Positions 45,908 through 54,278 of a stretch of DNA of 64,000 bases are shown here, one piece after another. The position numbers and the translations under genes are program-made. Under the pieces are notes generated by a model that was given only the letters and a program-made list of their open reading frames with translations, was not told the origin of the DNA and made no database searches. Each line of letters opens with the position of its first letter. Position 1 is the first letter of the stretch. The DNA lies in assembly GCA_964423665.1 (NCBI GenBank), contig CAYRFX010000003.1:1-64000 (forward strand), in the 5' to 3' direction. The DNA is from HGM04593 sp964423665 (GTDB taxonomy: Bacteria; Bacteroidota; Bacteroidia; Bacteroidales; Bacteroidaceae).

Positions 45908-47338
45908 ATGAAACAGAAAGATGATTACAACGAGACCGGTGTAACAACATCGGTATTCGGTTCGCAAGAGATGCTGAAATCGGCACCGGTTGACAAAATT
46001 CCCCAAAAGCCGACAACCCCGGAGATTGCCTATCAGATGGTAAAAGACGAGACATACGCGCAGACACAGCCGCGCTTGAACCTCGCCACCTTTGTCACCA
46101 CCTACATGGACTCGTATGCAACAAAGTTGATGAACGATGCCATTGCCATAAATTATATCGACGAAACAGAATATCCACGCATTGCGGTGATGTGTGCAAA
46201 GTGTATCAACATCATTGCAAACCTGTGGAACTCACCCGAAAAGGCAAAATGGAAAGCGGGTGCATTGGGCATTGGTTCGAGCGAGGCCTGCATGCTTGGC
46301 GGCGTGGCTGCATGGTTGCGCTGGAGAAAACGCAGGAAAGCCGAGGGCAAGCCTTGCGACAAGCCTAACTTTGTAATTTCTTCGGGCGCACAGGTTGTGT
46401 GGGAGAAATTTGCGCAGTTGTGGCAGGTTGAGATGCGCACCGTGCCACTTACTGCCGAAAAGCTCACTCTCTGCCCTAAAGAGGCTATTGCTATGTGCGA
46501 CGAGAATACCATTTGCGTGGTGCCCATTCAAGGAGTTACCTGGACCGGACTGAACGACGATGTAAAAGCACTGAACGATGCGCTTGACGAGTATAACAAC
46601 AAAACGGGATATGATATTCCCATTCATGTAGATGCCGCATCGGGTGGTTTCATTCTCCCCTTCCTGGAGCCTGAGAGAGAGTGGGACTTCCGCCTCAAAT
46701 GGGTACTTTCAATAAGCACCAGCGGGCATAAATACGGGCTTGTTTATCCCGGTATCGGCTGGGTTGTGTGGAAAGACAAGATATACCTGCCCGAGGTAAT
46801 GTCGTTCAGTGTAAACTATCTTGGTGCCGACGTCACACAGGTGGGTCTTAACTTCTCGCGCCCGGCAGCACAAATTTTGGGACAATATTACCAGTTTGTA
46901 CGTTTGGGATTCGAGGGATACAAAGCCATACAACACAATTCGTTGGAGATTACAAGGTATCTGCATAGCGAAATTGGCAAGATGAAACCCTTCCGCAATT
47001 ACAGCGAAGAGGTGTGCAACCCGCTCTTCATCTGGGAGATGAAAGAGGAGTATATGAGAAAGAACAAATGGACTCTCTATGACCTGCAAGATAAACTGAA
47101 ACAGAATGGCTGGATGGTACCCGCCTACACCTTGCCTGTGAAACTGGAAAAGACTATTGTGATGCGTCTTGTGGTGCGCAACGGATTCAGTCGCGATATG
47201 GCAGACCAGCTGCTGGCAGACATTGCCGCTGCTGTTGCCGAGCTTGAAAAGTTGCAATACCCCACCCCCTCGCGCATTGCAGTTGAAAGCAACGTGAAAC
47301 TTAAAGGAACCGTATATACCCATACAGGAAAAGGATAA
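45908..47338 (+). CDS. gadB: Glutamate decarboxylase
   Basis: PLP enzyme converting glutamate to GABA with uptake of a proton; main part of glutamate-dependent acid resistance. The 476-aa protein has IGSSEACMLGG, HVDAASGGFILPF (Asp for PLP ring) and STSGHKYGLVYPG, with the Schiff-base Lys275. Length and N-terminal TSVFGSQEMLKSAP match the bacterial Gad class. The C-terminal tail VYTHTGKG ends as in E. coli GadB (HT), the pH-sensing His region. Glutaminase follows after 6 nt. No antiporter gene (gadC) is found in this transcript. Confidence 0.96.
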   Translation: MKQKDDYNETGVTTSVFGSQEMLKSAPVDKIPQKPTTPEIAYQMVKDETYAQTQPRLNLATFVTTYMDSYATKLMNDAIAINYIDETEYPRIAVMCAKCINIIANLWNSPEKAKWKAGALGIGSSEACMLGGVAAWLRWRKRRKAEGKPCDKPNFVISSGAQVVWEKFAQLWQVEMRTVPLTAEKLTLCPKEAIAMCDENTICVVPIQGVTWTGLNDDVKALNDALDEYNNKTGYDIPIHVDAASGGFILPFLEPEREWDFRLKWVLSISTSGHKYGLVYPGIGWVVWKDKIYLPEVMSFSVNYLGADVTQVGLNFSRPAAQILGQYYQFVRLGFEGYKAIQHNSLEITRYLHSEIGKMKPFRNYSEEVCNPLFIWEMKEEYMRKNKWTLYDLQDKLKQNGWMVPAYTLPVKLEKTIVMRLVVRNGFSRDMADQLLADIAAAVAELEKLQYPTPSRIAVESNVKLKGTVYTHTGKG

Positions 47339-47344
47339 CAAACA

Positions 47345-48328
47345 ATGGAGAGAAGGATTACAAAAGAGGAGTTGCGAGCCGCAGTGCAGGAGGCTTACGA
47401 GTGCTACAAAGAGGAAAAAAGTGGGCGTAACGCCCAATATATCCCATATTTGGCACGCATAGACAGCAACTTGTTTGCAATAGCGGTGTGCTTGCCCGAT
47501 GGCGATATTATTGAGGCCGGCGACTGCGACTATCGCTTTGGAATTGAGTCTGTTTCCAAGGTAGCAACAGCATTATTGATACTAAAAGAATATGGTGCAA
47601 ATACCATAATGGATATGATAGGTGCCGACGCCACCGGACTGCCTTTCAACTCAATAATGGCTTTACTGTTGGAGAAAGACCACCCTTCTACTCCATTGGT
47701 CAATGCAGGAGCCATCGCCGCTGTCAGCATGGTGCGCCCCGTGGGTGATGCACGCCTCAAATGGGAGAATATATTGCGCAATATAAATGAGTTGTGCGGC
47801 AGCCGCCTCCCGGTTATTGAGGAACTTTATAAATCGGAGAGCGTGAGCAACCACAACAACCGTGCAATAGCTTGGCTTTTGAAGAGCTATAACCGCATAT
47901 ATGACGAGCCGGAAATGTCGCTCGACCTGTACACGCGCCAATGCTCTTTGGGAGTTACAACAAGCGAACTTGCGGTTTTTGCGGGCACCATTGCCGGCGG
48001 CGGTGTGAATCCTGTAACGCGAAAAGAGGTGTTCCCCCAACAACTTTCGGCAAAGATTGTTTCAATGATTGCCTCGGTGGGTTTCTACGAATATACCGGA
48101 GATTGGATGTTTTCAACAGGTATCCCGGCAAAGACAGGCGTGGGCGGTGGTATCGTGGGCATACTCCCCGGGTCCTTCGGTATCGCCGCTTTCTCGCCAC
48201 CAATAGACGATGCAGGCAATTCGGTGAGAGCACAAAAGGCTATTGCTCACATTGTGAAGAAATTAGGATTAAACGTTTACGATGGCGAGAAAATTGTTAT
48301 AGAGGAAACTCAAACGGTAGCCTGCTGA
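47345..48328 (+). CDS. glsA: Glutaminase
   Basis: Hydrolyses glutamine to glutamate and ammonia. The 327-aa beta-lactamase-fold enzyme has GIESVSK with the Ser69-x-x-Lys72 catalytic pair, plus NAGAIAA and a GIPAKTGVGGGIVG stretch near the C-terminal active-site. The product feeds GadB and the ammonia takes up a proton, so gadB-glsA makes a combined acid-resistance unit as in E. coli and Bacteroides. A strong terminator follows 3 nt after the stop. Confidence 0.96.
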   Translation: MERRITKEELRAAVQEAYECYKEEKSGRNAQYIPYLARIDSNLFAIAVCLPDGDIIEAGDCDYRFGIESVSKVATALLILKEYGANTIMDMIGADATGLPFNSIMALLLEKDHPSTPLVNAGAIAAVSMVRPVGDARLKWENILRNINELCGSRLPVIEELYKSESVSNHNNRAIAWLLKSYNRIYDEPEMSLDLYTRQCSLGVTTSELAVFAGTIAGGGVNPVTRKEVFPQQLSAKIVSMIASVGFYEYTGDWMFSTGIPAKTGVGGGIVGILPGSFGIAAFSPPIDDAGNSVRAQKAIAHIVKKLGLNVYDGEKIVIEETQTVAC

Positions 48329-48330
48329 CA

Positions 48331-48376
48331 AAAAAATCAAAAAGCAAATTCCGTGGAATTTGCTTTTTGATTTTTT
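48331..48376. terminator. Bidirectional terminator after glsA
   Basis: A 21-bp perfect stem (48331-48351 with 48356-48376) closing a 4-nt loop, A-rich one side and T-rich the other. Its arm reaches the stop codon of the convergent 318-aa protein gene. Confidence 0.92.
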
Positions 48377-49332
48377 TACAACAGATAGAACGACGATGCT
48401 GATAACAGAGCTTTCACCTCCTTGAACACGGTGCTGTTATCGCCGTTTATAAACTCCATATTCTTTTTCCGATTTTTGTACTGCACATGACATTTGCCCT
48501 GCGGCAACAAAAAGAGTGAGCGTTTTTCGTCGATGGTTATTTTTATTGCAGGGCGACCAATATCCACAAGTTCAATGCTTTCATATTCAAGGTCTTCGTG
48601 CTTGCCGTTGCAGGCTATCTGCAATCTGCCGTTGCGATTGAAACTCACGCGTGCCGACTTGCCGAACTCCTTGCCCTTGTTTGAAACAGAATTGTTGAAA
48701 TAGAAATTATAGTCGTACTCTGCCGAGCGGTCGTATATTGCTTTTATGGAATAACCACCACGCCAGCTGCTGCCTGGCTTGGTTATCACAATGTTTTTAG
48801 AAGTGTTTTTGGGAATGGATACTTTATTCTCGCTACTCTCGAGGTAGAAATAATCCTTATCCTCTCCCACCTGCTTGAATTCTGCCCACACGCCACGTTT
48901 CATACCATGGCGATACTCGCGCCACACGTTATTGTCGCGCACAAAATAACCGTTATACCAATCGCCGCCACCATCTTTGTAACAGTAGAAAAGACCGTCG
49001 CCCTCGGGGCATATGTTATAAACATCTATGGTATTATAAACAACCTCCCATTTGCCACCTTTTTCGCGGGCAATGAAGATTTTGTCGCGGGCGAGCTTGG
49101 GAATTGCCAACCAGCAATTTTTGTTCTTTACAAAGAAGAATGTATCGTCCTCTTTGTATTGCTTATATACTGCCCACACGCCTGTTTTGTCGCTTGGGCG
49201 ATACTCGCGCCACTCCTCACCGTTCTTAACAAAATAACCACCTGTGTAGGGCACAAGTGCCGTTGTCTGTGCCATTAGCGACACCGCTCCCGCAAACAGC
49301 AGGGCAAATGCAAATAAAATACTCTTTTTCAT
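48376..49332 (-). CDS. Secreted protein with two WREYR-type modules, unknown function
   Basis: 318 aa, signal peptide (LLFAGAVSLMAQ). An internal duplication is plain: residues 31-79 (GGYFVKNGEEWREYRPSD) and 127-175 (NGYFVRDNNVWREYRHGM) share GVWA, a [K/Q]-x-x-x-ED segment and an AIPK/SIPK ending. The remainder has short beta strands. It is the last gene of the ECF sigma operon, 3 nt after the previous gene. I do not recognise the family. A surface or periplasmic ligand-binding role is possible only by context. Confidence 0.72.
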   Translation of the reverse strand: MKKSILFAFALLFAGAVSLMAQTTALVPYTGGYFVKNGEEWREYRPSDKTGVWAVYKQYKEDDTFFFVKNKNCWLAIPKLARDKIFIAREKGGKWEVVYNTIDVYNICPEGDGLFYCYKDGGGDWYNGYFVRDNNVWREYRHGMKRGVWAEFKQVGEDKDYFYLESSENKVSIPKNTSKNIVITKPGSSWRGGYSIKAIYDRSAEYDYNFYFNNSVSNKGKEFGKSARVSFNRNGRLQIACNGKHEDLEYESIELVDIGRPAIKITIDEKRSLFLLPQGKCHVQYKNRKKNMEFINGDNSTVFKEVKALLSASSFYLL

Positions 49333-49335
49333 AAT

Positions 49336-50826
49336 TTATTGTTTATTGATTTTGTTCAAAGAATCAAACTCTATTTTCACTCCGTAGCCATTGCCTTGCG
49401 GGAATGAGACACCCTCTTCGTTAATTACAATGGCACATTTACCGGCAATACCCGTTTCACCGCCTATGCTGCAAGCATTCACTGCGTGGGTAAAAACATC
49501 GGCACCGATGGTTATGAACATACGGCAACATCTCTCCGTGGGCGATTCCATTATGTAAACCAGTACGCCGGCATCGCCATACAGCTGTATGTAATTGTAT
49601 CCGTTGCGGGTAACACGCTGGGTTACTTTCAAATTTTTATATTTGTCGCCCACTTTGGTCTTGTAAATGCGCCCAAGATGAGCCATCATATCACTGTACC
49701 CCTCCGGAGTGAGCGATCTGCTGTAAAGAACAGCGGGTGTGCCGCCTTGATACTCGGCAGTATATATCTTTTTAAGCTCCACGGGATAGCCTGTGAAGGT
49801 GGTATCTTTGTCGGCGAGGTGTTTTGCAGCATATTGCAGCAACACTTCGCGTGGGGTTATTATTGCCGATTGCCGGTGAGCACTGTTCACTCCATCGCCA
49901 AAGCCTGTTTCGTTTATCCAATCGTAGATGTTGTTCAGAGCATAAGGCTCGCACTCATCTACCCACTCAGCAGGCACCCGAGGTATTGCCACTAAATATT
50001 TTCCTGCGGTTTTATTCTCAAGGAATGCAGGAAACTCAAGTTCCGATATTGCATCGCGTAACCTCTGTTTCTCGCCATCGGTTGCTTGCAAGGAGGGTTC
50101 GCAGAGCACTGCGTTTCCGCTTTCCCCGGCAAACACCACCGTTTCGTAATTGGTTACAGGCTTCATCAGCGCATCACTGCCTGTTGTGGGGCGACCCGAA
50201 CCGCCCACAACCTGTTTCCACGACAAATCGTCTACCGAGAGGGAGAGTTCCAGAATGCCATATACAAGGCTTTCAACATCTATCACGCTCTCATCGACAC
50301 TCAGCATGACCATAATCATAATGTTCTTAAGCAAGTCGAGCAAAGGGTAATTGGCATAAACGATAGACACTTCATCGTCGTCTATGTGAAAGATAAAAGT
50401 GTTGTTATAGTCGGCAAAGAGGTATTGCTCTTCATAATCCTCGCGCAATGCGCTCACAAGGGGAATGCCGAAAAGTTCATCGCTGTATGCAACATTGTGG
50501 CGTTCCATAATATCAAGCAACATCTTGCGCCCGCTGGCATTGTCGCTTACAAAGGATAATTGATAGTAACCCTCCTCCCAAATTTCGCCTAACCCGCTGA
50601 ACATTGCGTTATCGAGTTTGTCCCCAAAACGCACTTGCGCCTGCCTTTTAATATCGTCGAGCATGGTTTTAGAGTCGTTGCGCACAGCATTGACATAGTC
50701 GCCTGTGAATTCATACAGCTCTTTTATAAAATTGTTTATTGCCACGGAGTCGGCTGCATCTGCTTGGGCATTAATCTTTGTGACAAACAGGAGAAGAAGT
50801 ATTATTATTGAGAATATCTTTTTCAT
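49336..50826 (-). CDS. Secreted protein of unknown function in the ECF operon
   Basis: 496 aa with a signal peptide (IIILLLLFVTKINAQ). The N-terminal 300 residues are mixed helix/strand with acidic patches; the C-terminal part repeats short beta strands. The N-terminal third has a region AAINNFIKELYEF and a hydrophobic LLDLLKNIMIMVML segment, which could be amphipathic. No catalytic motif or known family is recognised. It is co-transcribed with the sigma/anti-sigma genes (12 nt after the 184-aa protein gene), so it is a likely envelope stress output. Confidence 0.62.
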   Translation of the reverse strand: MKKIFSIIILLLLFVTKINAQADAADSVAINNFIKELYEFTGDYVNAVRNDSKTMLDDIKRQAQVRFGDKLDNAMFSGLGEIWEEGYYQLSFVSDNASGRKMLLDIMERHNVAYSDELFGIPLVSALREDYEEQYLFADYNNTFIFHIDDDEVSIVYANYPLLDLLKNIMIMVMLSVDESVIDVESLVYGILELSLSVDDLSWKQVVGGSGRPTTGSDALMKPVTNYETVVFAGESGNAVLCEPSLQATDGEKQRLRDAISELEFPAFLENKTAGKYLVAIPRVPAEWVDECEPYALNNIYDWINETGFGDGVNSAHRQSAIITPREVLLQYAAKHLADKDTTFTGYPVELKKIYTAEYQGGTPAVLYSRSLTPEGYSDMMAHLGRIYKTKVGDKYKNLKVTQRVTRNGYNYIQLYGDAGVLVYIMESPTERCCRMFITIGADVFTHAVNACSIGGETGIAGKCAIVINEEGVSFPQGNGYGVKIEFDSLNKINKQ

Positions 50827-50838
50827 TTTGGAAAAACA

Positions 50839-51393
50839 TTAAAACATAAAATCGAAATCGAAACCGCCATCTATAAGTTCACTCATCATCGCATAGGATA
50901 GCCCCACCACAAACACCACCGACAATTCGGCATCGCCGGCATCGTTTATAAGAAGAACGCTTTGCGAGTCGCTGTAAACCACCGACAGTGTACCGTCCTC
51001 AACATTCATTGCCATAAGTTCCATATCCAAAACCTCCTCGTTTTGCGAGAGGAAAGGAAGCAACTTGTTGCGTAACAGGGCATAGCCATTGGAACCGGTT
51101 GTAACAAAACGGCGCACGCTTTTCAGTGAAGCGAATGGCGACAAATCCACACCCTCGTCATATCTATTCGCATTTTTACCGTCTCTCAGTGAACTCATTG
51201 AGAACAAACGCTTGAGCATGTTAAACGAGATATACGCATAGTTTATCTCGGACGACTTCATCTTTGAGAGTTTCTGCATATAGACCTCCACCCTGCTCTT
51301 TTCCTTAACGGGATTGTCACCGGTGGCAGCCATGCTTGGGGTGCTTGCCAACAGGGCAAGGGATAAAATTAATATAAATATCTTGTGTCTCAT
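50839..51393 (-). CDS. Secreted DUF4252-like small protein
   Basis: 184 aa, signal peptide (LSLALLASTPSMA). The pattern NYAYISFNMLKRLFSM, then a loop and SLKSVRRFVTTGSNGYALL, and a C-terminal hydrophobic SVVFVVGLSYAMMSELIDGG resembles the DUF4252 family found after sigma factors in Bacteroidales, a judgement by pattern only. No catalytic residues. It follows the probable anti-sigma gene by 21 nt. Confidence 0.6.
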   Translation of the reverse strand: MRHKIFILILSLALLASTPSMAATGDNPVKEKSRVEVYMQKLSKMKSSEINYAYISFNMLKRLFSMSSLRDGKNANRYDEGVDLSPFASLKSVRRFVTTGSNGYALLRNKLLPFLSQNEEVLDMELMAMNVEDGTLSVVYSDSQSVLLINDAGDAELSVVFVVGLSYAMMSELIDGGFDFDFMF

Positions 51394-51414
51394 ATTACGA
51401 ATTTTTATCTGTTA

Positions 51415-51969
51415 TTATTTAGGCAAGTGATTGTTTATCATTGTGGAGGCATTTTCGAGTGTATTGCCTATTTCCTTGGCGTTTTGTCGCGTGGTGTTCA
51501 TTGCGAGGAAAAGCTCTCCAAGGGCACTTTTTGCACACTCCAAAGCATCTTCGGGATTGTCGAATGTATCCTGTTCATAAGCTACTGAATATTCATCTTG
51601 AGACGACTGCTGCACTGTGGTAACTGCAAGCATAAAGAGCAGTAAAATTACAGCTGCCACAGCCACACTGCGCCACACATATATGGGTATCTTCTTGAAG
51701 CCGCCTGCGGGGACTGTGGGCTGTTTATCGCTCGCAGTAACGGGGTGCAACTCCTCGTCGAGCGTATCGAGCATAGCGGAAAGACGCTTTGTTGCCCCTG
51801 CGGGCAGGGTATAATCGTTGGTATCGGCACACAAAACCATGATTGCCTCTTTATCGCGCTGCAAAGCAGGCGGAACATCGTTGCTGCACAAATACAGATA
51901 GAGTTCCTGCTCCTCCTCAAAAGTGAGGGTGCCATTGAAGAATTGTTCTATTCTATTTCTTAAATCCAT
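51415..51969 (-). CDS. Probable membrane anti-sigma factor
   Basis: 184 aa with one membrane segment (about residues 98-118), a cytoplasmic N-terminal half of about 95 residues with acidic helices and no FecR domain, and a periplasmic C-terminal half of about 65 residues. It lies 12 nt after the ECF sigma gene, the standard place for an anti-sigma factor. It lacks a zinc-binding ZAS motif (HxxxCxxC), so it would belong to another group. Identification is by position and topology. Confidence 0.68.
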   Translation of the reverse strand: MDLRNRIEQFFNGTLTFEEEQELYLYLCSNDVPPALQRDKEAIMVLCADTNDYTLPAGATKRLSAMLDTLDEELHPVTASDKQPTVPAGGFKKIPIYVWRSVAVAAVILLLFMLAVTTVQQSSQDEYSVAYEQDTFDNPEDALECAKSALGELFLAMNTTRQNAKEIGNTLENASTMINNHLPK

Positions 51970-51981
51970 AATTCATGCATT

Positions 51982-52464
51982 TTATTTGTTATTGTAATAC
52001 TCTCTGAACTTTTTGCGAAGGCGGGTGATTATCACCCTTATATTTACTGCCGAGAGACCTGTGAGAGCCTCTATCTCCTCGTAGCTGTGACCACTCATGC
52101 GCAGTAGTACTATTTTGCGTTGTTGCGGTGGCAAGCCACTGAGGTACATTTGAATATATTGCCGCTCGTCTTTTATCTCAAATGGAGATTTCTGCTCGGT
52201 TGCCACAGATAATTCATCGACATTCTCCCGTGGGTGTTCGCTTATGCTACGCAAGCGGTCTATGCATATATTGCGCAGGACTGCCCGGCAATAGCCCTCG
52301 GGCGATAGCACATTTGCAAGTTCATTTCTCTTTTCCCATATGCGCATATAGAGGTTCTGCACAGCATCTTCGGCCTCGAAACGGTCGCAGAGCATGCGCA
52401 TCGCATCGCGGAAAAAGAGCGGTTGCAATGGAAGGAATATGCGTTTGAACTCGTCGTGCGTCAT
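51982..52464 (-). CDS. ECF (extracytoplasmic function) RNA polymerase sigma factor
   Basis: 160 aa with two domains and no region 1 or 3. Region 2: AMRMLCDRFEAEDAVQNLYMRIWEKR with region 2.4-like KRNELAN. Region 4: LSGLPPQQRKIVLLRMSGHSYEEIEALTG with the helix-turn-helix that reads the -35 element. It heads a five-gene operon (sigma, anti-sigma, three secreted proteins). A likely ECF-type promoter at 52491-52516 suggests autoregulation. Signal unknown. Confidence 0.92.
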   Translation of the reverse strand: MTHDEFKRIFLPLQPLFFRDAMRMLCDRFEAEDAVQNLYMRIWEKRNELANVLSPEGYCRAVLRNICIDRLRSISEHPRENVDELSVATEQKSPFEIKDERQYIQMYLSGLPPQQRKIVLLRMSGHSYEEIEALTGLSAVNIRVIITRLRKKFREYYNNK

Positions 52465-52490
52465 TCGTTATTTGTGGGTTTCAACTATAT

Positions 52491-52516
52491 GACGGAGATT
52501 TTTAGAATTTGTTACA
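52491..52516 (-). promoter_or_regulatory. Candidate ECF-dependent promoter (TGTAAC-N16-CGTC)
   Basis: Minus strand: TGTAAC (52516-52511), 16 nt, CGTC (52494-52491), then a start point about 20 nt before the sigma ATG. The shape copies ECF promoters such as SigW/SigM types (AAC motif, 16-17 spacer, CGT). It is not a TAnnTTTG promoter. Confidence 0.55.
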
Positions 52517-52591
52517 GCGCATATAAACATTTTTTTGCAAAAACAGCAGACAGCACTGATATTCAACAACATAAAAAAGAAAAAAACTTTT

Positions 52592-53392
52592 TCATATTGC
52601 TCTCAACTGCCAAAAGGCAACGGCCGCAGCTGCTGCCACATTAAGGGAGTCCACCCCGTGAGCCATAGGGATACGTGCCACGTAGTCGGCTGCGGCAATA
52701 ACATCGGGGGCAAGCCCATCGCCCTCGGTGCCCATGATTATTGCGAGCTTTCTCTCGTTCATCAGTTGTTCATTGTCTATCGACACGGAATCGTCTGTGA
52801 GTGCCATTGCCACAGTGCTGAAGCCCATCTCTTTGAGGGAACTTATGGGAGAAGAAAGCTTTGTCCAAGGGACAAGAAAAACGGAGCCCATGGAGACACG
52901 CACCGCACGGCGGTTAAGAGGATCGCATGCTGTGGGTGTGAGCAACACGGCATCTATGCCCAATGCTGCTGCCGAGCGGAAAATGGCACCGATATTGGTG
53001 GTATCCACCACTCCGTCGATTACAACAACACGACGAGCTGCTGCACAAATTTCCTCGACAGGGCGAAGAAAAGGACGTTGCATTGCACAGAGAACGCCAC
53101 GGGTGAGGGTGTAGCCTGTGAGCGTCGCGAGTTGCTCGCGCGCGCCTGTGTAAAGGGGAATATCACCGCAACGTGCCACAATGGCAGCAGCGTCGCCTGT
53201 TATATGCTTGCGCTCGCACAAAAGCGACAAAGGGTGGCAACCCGCATCGAGAGCACGTTCAATGACCTTGGGGCTCTCTGCAATAAAAATACCGTTTGCA
53301 CAGTTTTTATCACCGCGCAACTGAGCCTCGGTAAGAGTTGTGTATGGCTCCAGCCCGGGCTGTGTGAGAGATTTTATTTCTATTATGGGCAT
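52592..53392 (-). CDS. SpoU/TrmH-family RNA 2'-O-methyltransferase
   Basis: 266 aa. A substrate-binding N-terminal domain is followed by a SPOUT domain with NIGAIFRSAAALG (motif 1), IIMGTEGDGL (motif 2) and MAHGVDSLNVAAAAAV (motif 3), as in TrmH/RlmB enzymes that methylate ribose in tRNA or 23S rRNA. ATG 53392 (MPIIEIKSL) was chosen over a longer frame of six residues. Whether it acts on tRNA (TrmH) or 23S rRNA (RlmB) cannot be told. Confidence 0.88.
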   Translation of the reverse strand: MPIIEIKSLTQPGLEPYTTLTEAQLRGDKNCANGIFIAESPKVIERALDAGCHPLSLLCERKHITGDAAAIVARCGDIPLYTGAREQLATLTGYTLTRGVLCAMQRPFLRPVEEICAAARRVVVIDGVVDTTNIGAIFRSAAALGIDAVLLTPTACDPLNRRAVRVSMGSVFLVPWTKLSSPISSLKEMGFSTVAMALTDDSVSIDNEQLMNERKLAIIMGTEGDGLAPDVIAAADYVARIPMAHGVDSLNVAAAAAVAFWQLRAI

Positions 53393-53412
53393 ATTATTTT
53401 TTAATAACACTG

Positions 53413-53420
53413 CAAAAATA
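53413..53420 (-). promoter_or_regulatory. Predicted promoter of the SpoU methyltransferase gene
   Basis: Minus-strand TATTTTTG (53420-53413) with TTG at 53444-53442, a spacer of 21 nt, close to the ATG at 53392. Confidence 0.5.
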
Positions 53421-53467
53421 GAATAAAAAAAACGATGTGCACAATAACTGCAAGAAAGAATAAGAAG

Positions 53468-53498
53468 TTGTTTTAATCTCTAAAAAATATTATTTTTG
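53468..53498 (+). promoter_or_regulatory. Predicted promoter of the CBM9-like gene
   Basis: TTG (53468-53470), a 20-nt spacer and TATTTTTG (53491-53498) fit the Bacteroidota consensus. The ATG at 53567 follows after a leader of about 60 nt. Confidence 0.7.
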
Positions 53499-53566
53499 CT
53501 TATCCTATGTTCTTAATTTCAAATTTAAGAACTATATTCGCCATATAGAACTAACCAAAATATATT

Positions 53567-54214
53567 ATGAAAAAGATTTTTGTACCCCAAATAGTGCCCG
53601 CGAACAGTGAGGCAAACGAGTTGGAGAAGATTTTTACTACAATCAAAGGAGAAGTTATCGATTGTTGCAACTGGCCCGCAGAATTCCCTTATACTCCAAA
53701 AGTGGAGGCTAAGCTCTTTCATAGTGGCGACAAGCTGTATATAAAGTTCAGCGTTACCGAGAAAGATATACAGGCTAAGGTTGCCGAGGACCAGGGCAGA
53801 ACGTGGACCGACCCTTGCGTGGAGTTTTTCGTATCGCCGCAGGGCAATATGGATTACTACAATTTCGAATGCACCTGCACCGGCAAACTGCTGCTTGCAT
53901 GGCACCCTGCCGATGCCGATAAGGAGGCTGCGCCCATGAGTGTGATAGACAGCGTGCTGCGACACCCCTCACTTGGCACGGAGTGTTTTCCTTTGCGCGA
54001 GGGCGAGCATAGCTGGAGCATGATTGAGGTAATCCCCGCAAGCGCACTTTTCCGCAGCGGTATCGAGAGCTGGGCAGGCAAAAAGATGACCTGTAATCTT
54101 TATAAATGTGGCGACGAACTGCCCACCCCGCACTTTATCTCATGGGCTCCCATTGAATGGAAGGAACCGAGTTTCCACCGCCCGGAGTTTTTTGGTGAAT
54201 TGGAATTTGAGTGA
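53567..54214 (+). CDS. Carbohydrate-binding family 9-like (DOMON-fold) protein
   Basis: 215 aa with the CBM9_2 pattern: an early CNWPAEFPYTPKVEAKL, a LYIKFSVTEKDIQ strand, TWTDPCVEFFVSP, YYNFECTCTG and a WAPIEWKEPSFHRPEFFG ending. Family members bind sugar chains, but this one has no signal peptide, so a cytoplasmic or nonclassical role is likely. It is monocistronic with its own promoter and terminator. Function unknown. Confidence 0.82.
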   Translation: MKKIFVPQIVPANSEANELEKIFTTIKGEVIDCCNWPAEFPYTPKVEAKLFHSGDKLYIKFSVTEKDIQAKVAEDQGRTWTDPCVEFFVSPQGNMDYYNFECTCTGKLLLAWHPADADKEAAPMSVIDSVLRHPSLGTECFPLREGEHSWSMIEVIPASALFRSGIESWAGKKMTCNLYKCGDELPTPHFISWAPIEWKEPSFHRPEFFGELEFE

Positions 54215-54234
54215 TAATAATTTTTGAATGATAA

Positions 54235-54278
54235 TAACAAATATAGCAGTGCTGCGCGCAACACTGCTATATTTGTTA
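54235..54278. terminator. Bidirectional terminator between CBM9-like and cls-like genes
   Basis: A perfect 17-bp stem (54235-54251 with 54262-54278), 10-nt loop. Its right arm overlaps the stop codon of the convergent gene. Confidence 0.85.

Noticed and set aside
46709..47437. Minus-strand frame opposite gadB
   Set aside because: Antisense of a well-supported glutamate decarboxylase.
52535..53404. Plus-strand frame of 289 codons opposite the SpoU methyltransferase
   Set aside because: Antisense shadow; the minus strand has all three SPOUT motifs. The plus product is Cys/His-rich without family.
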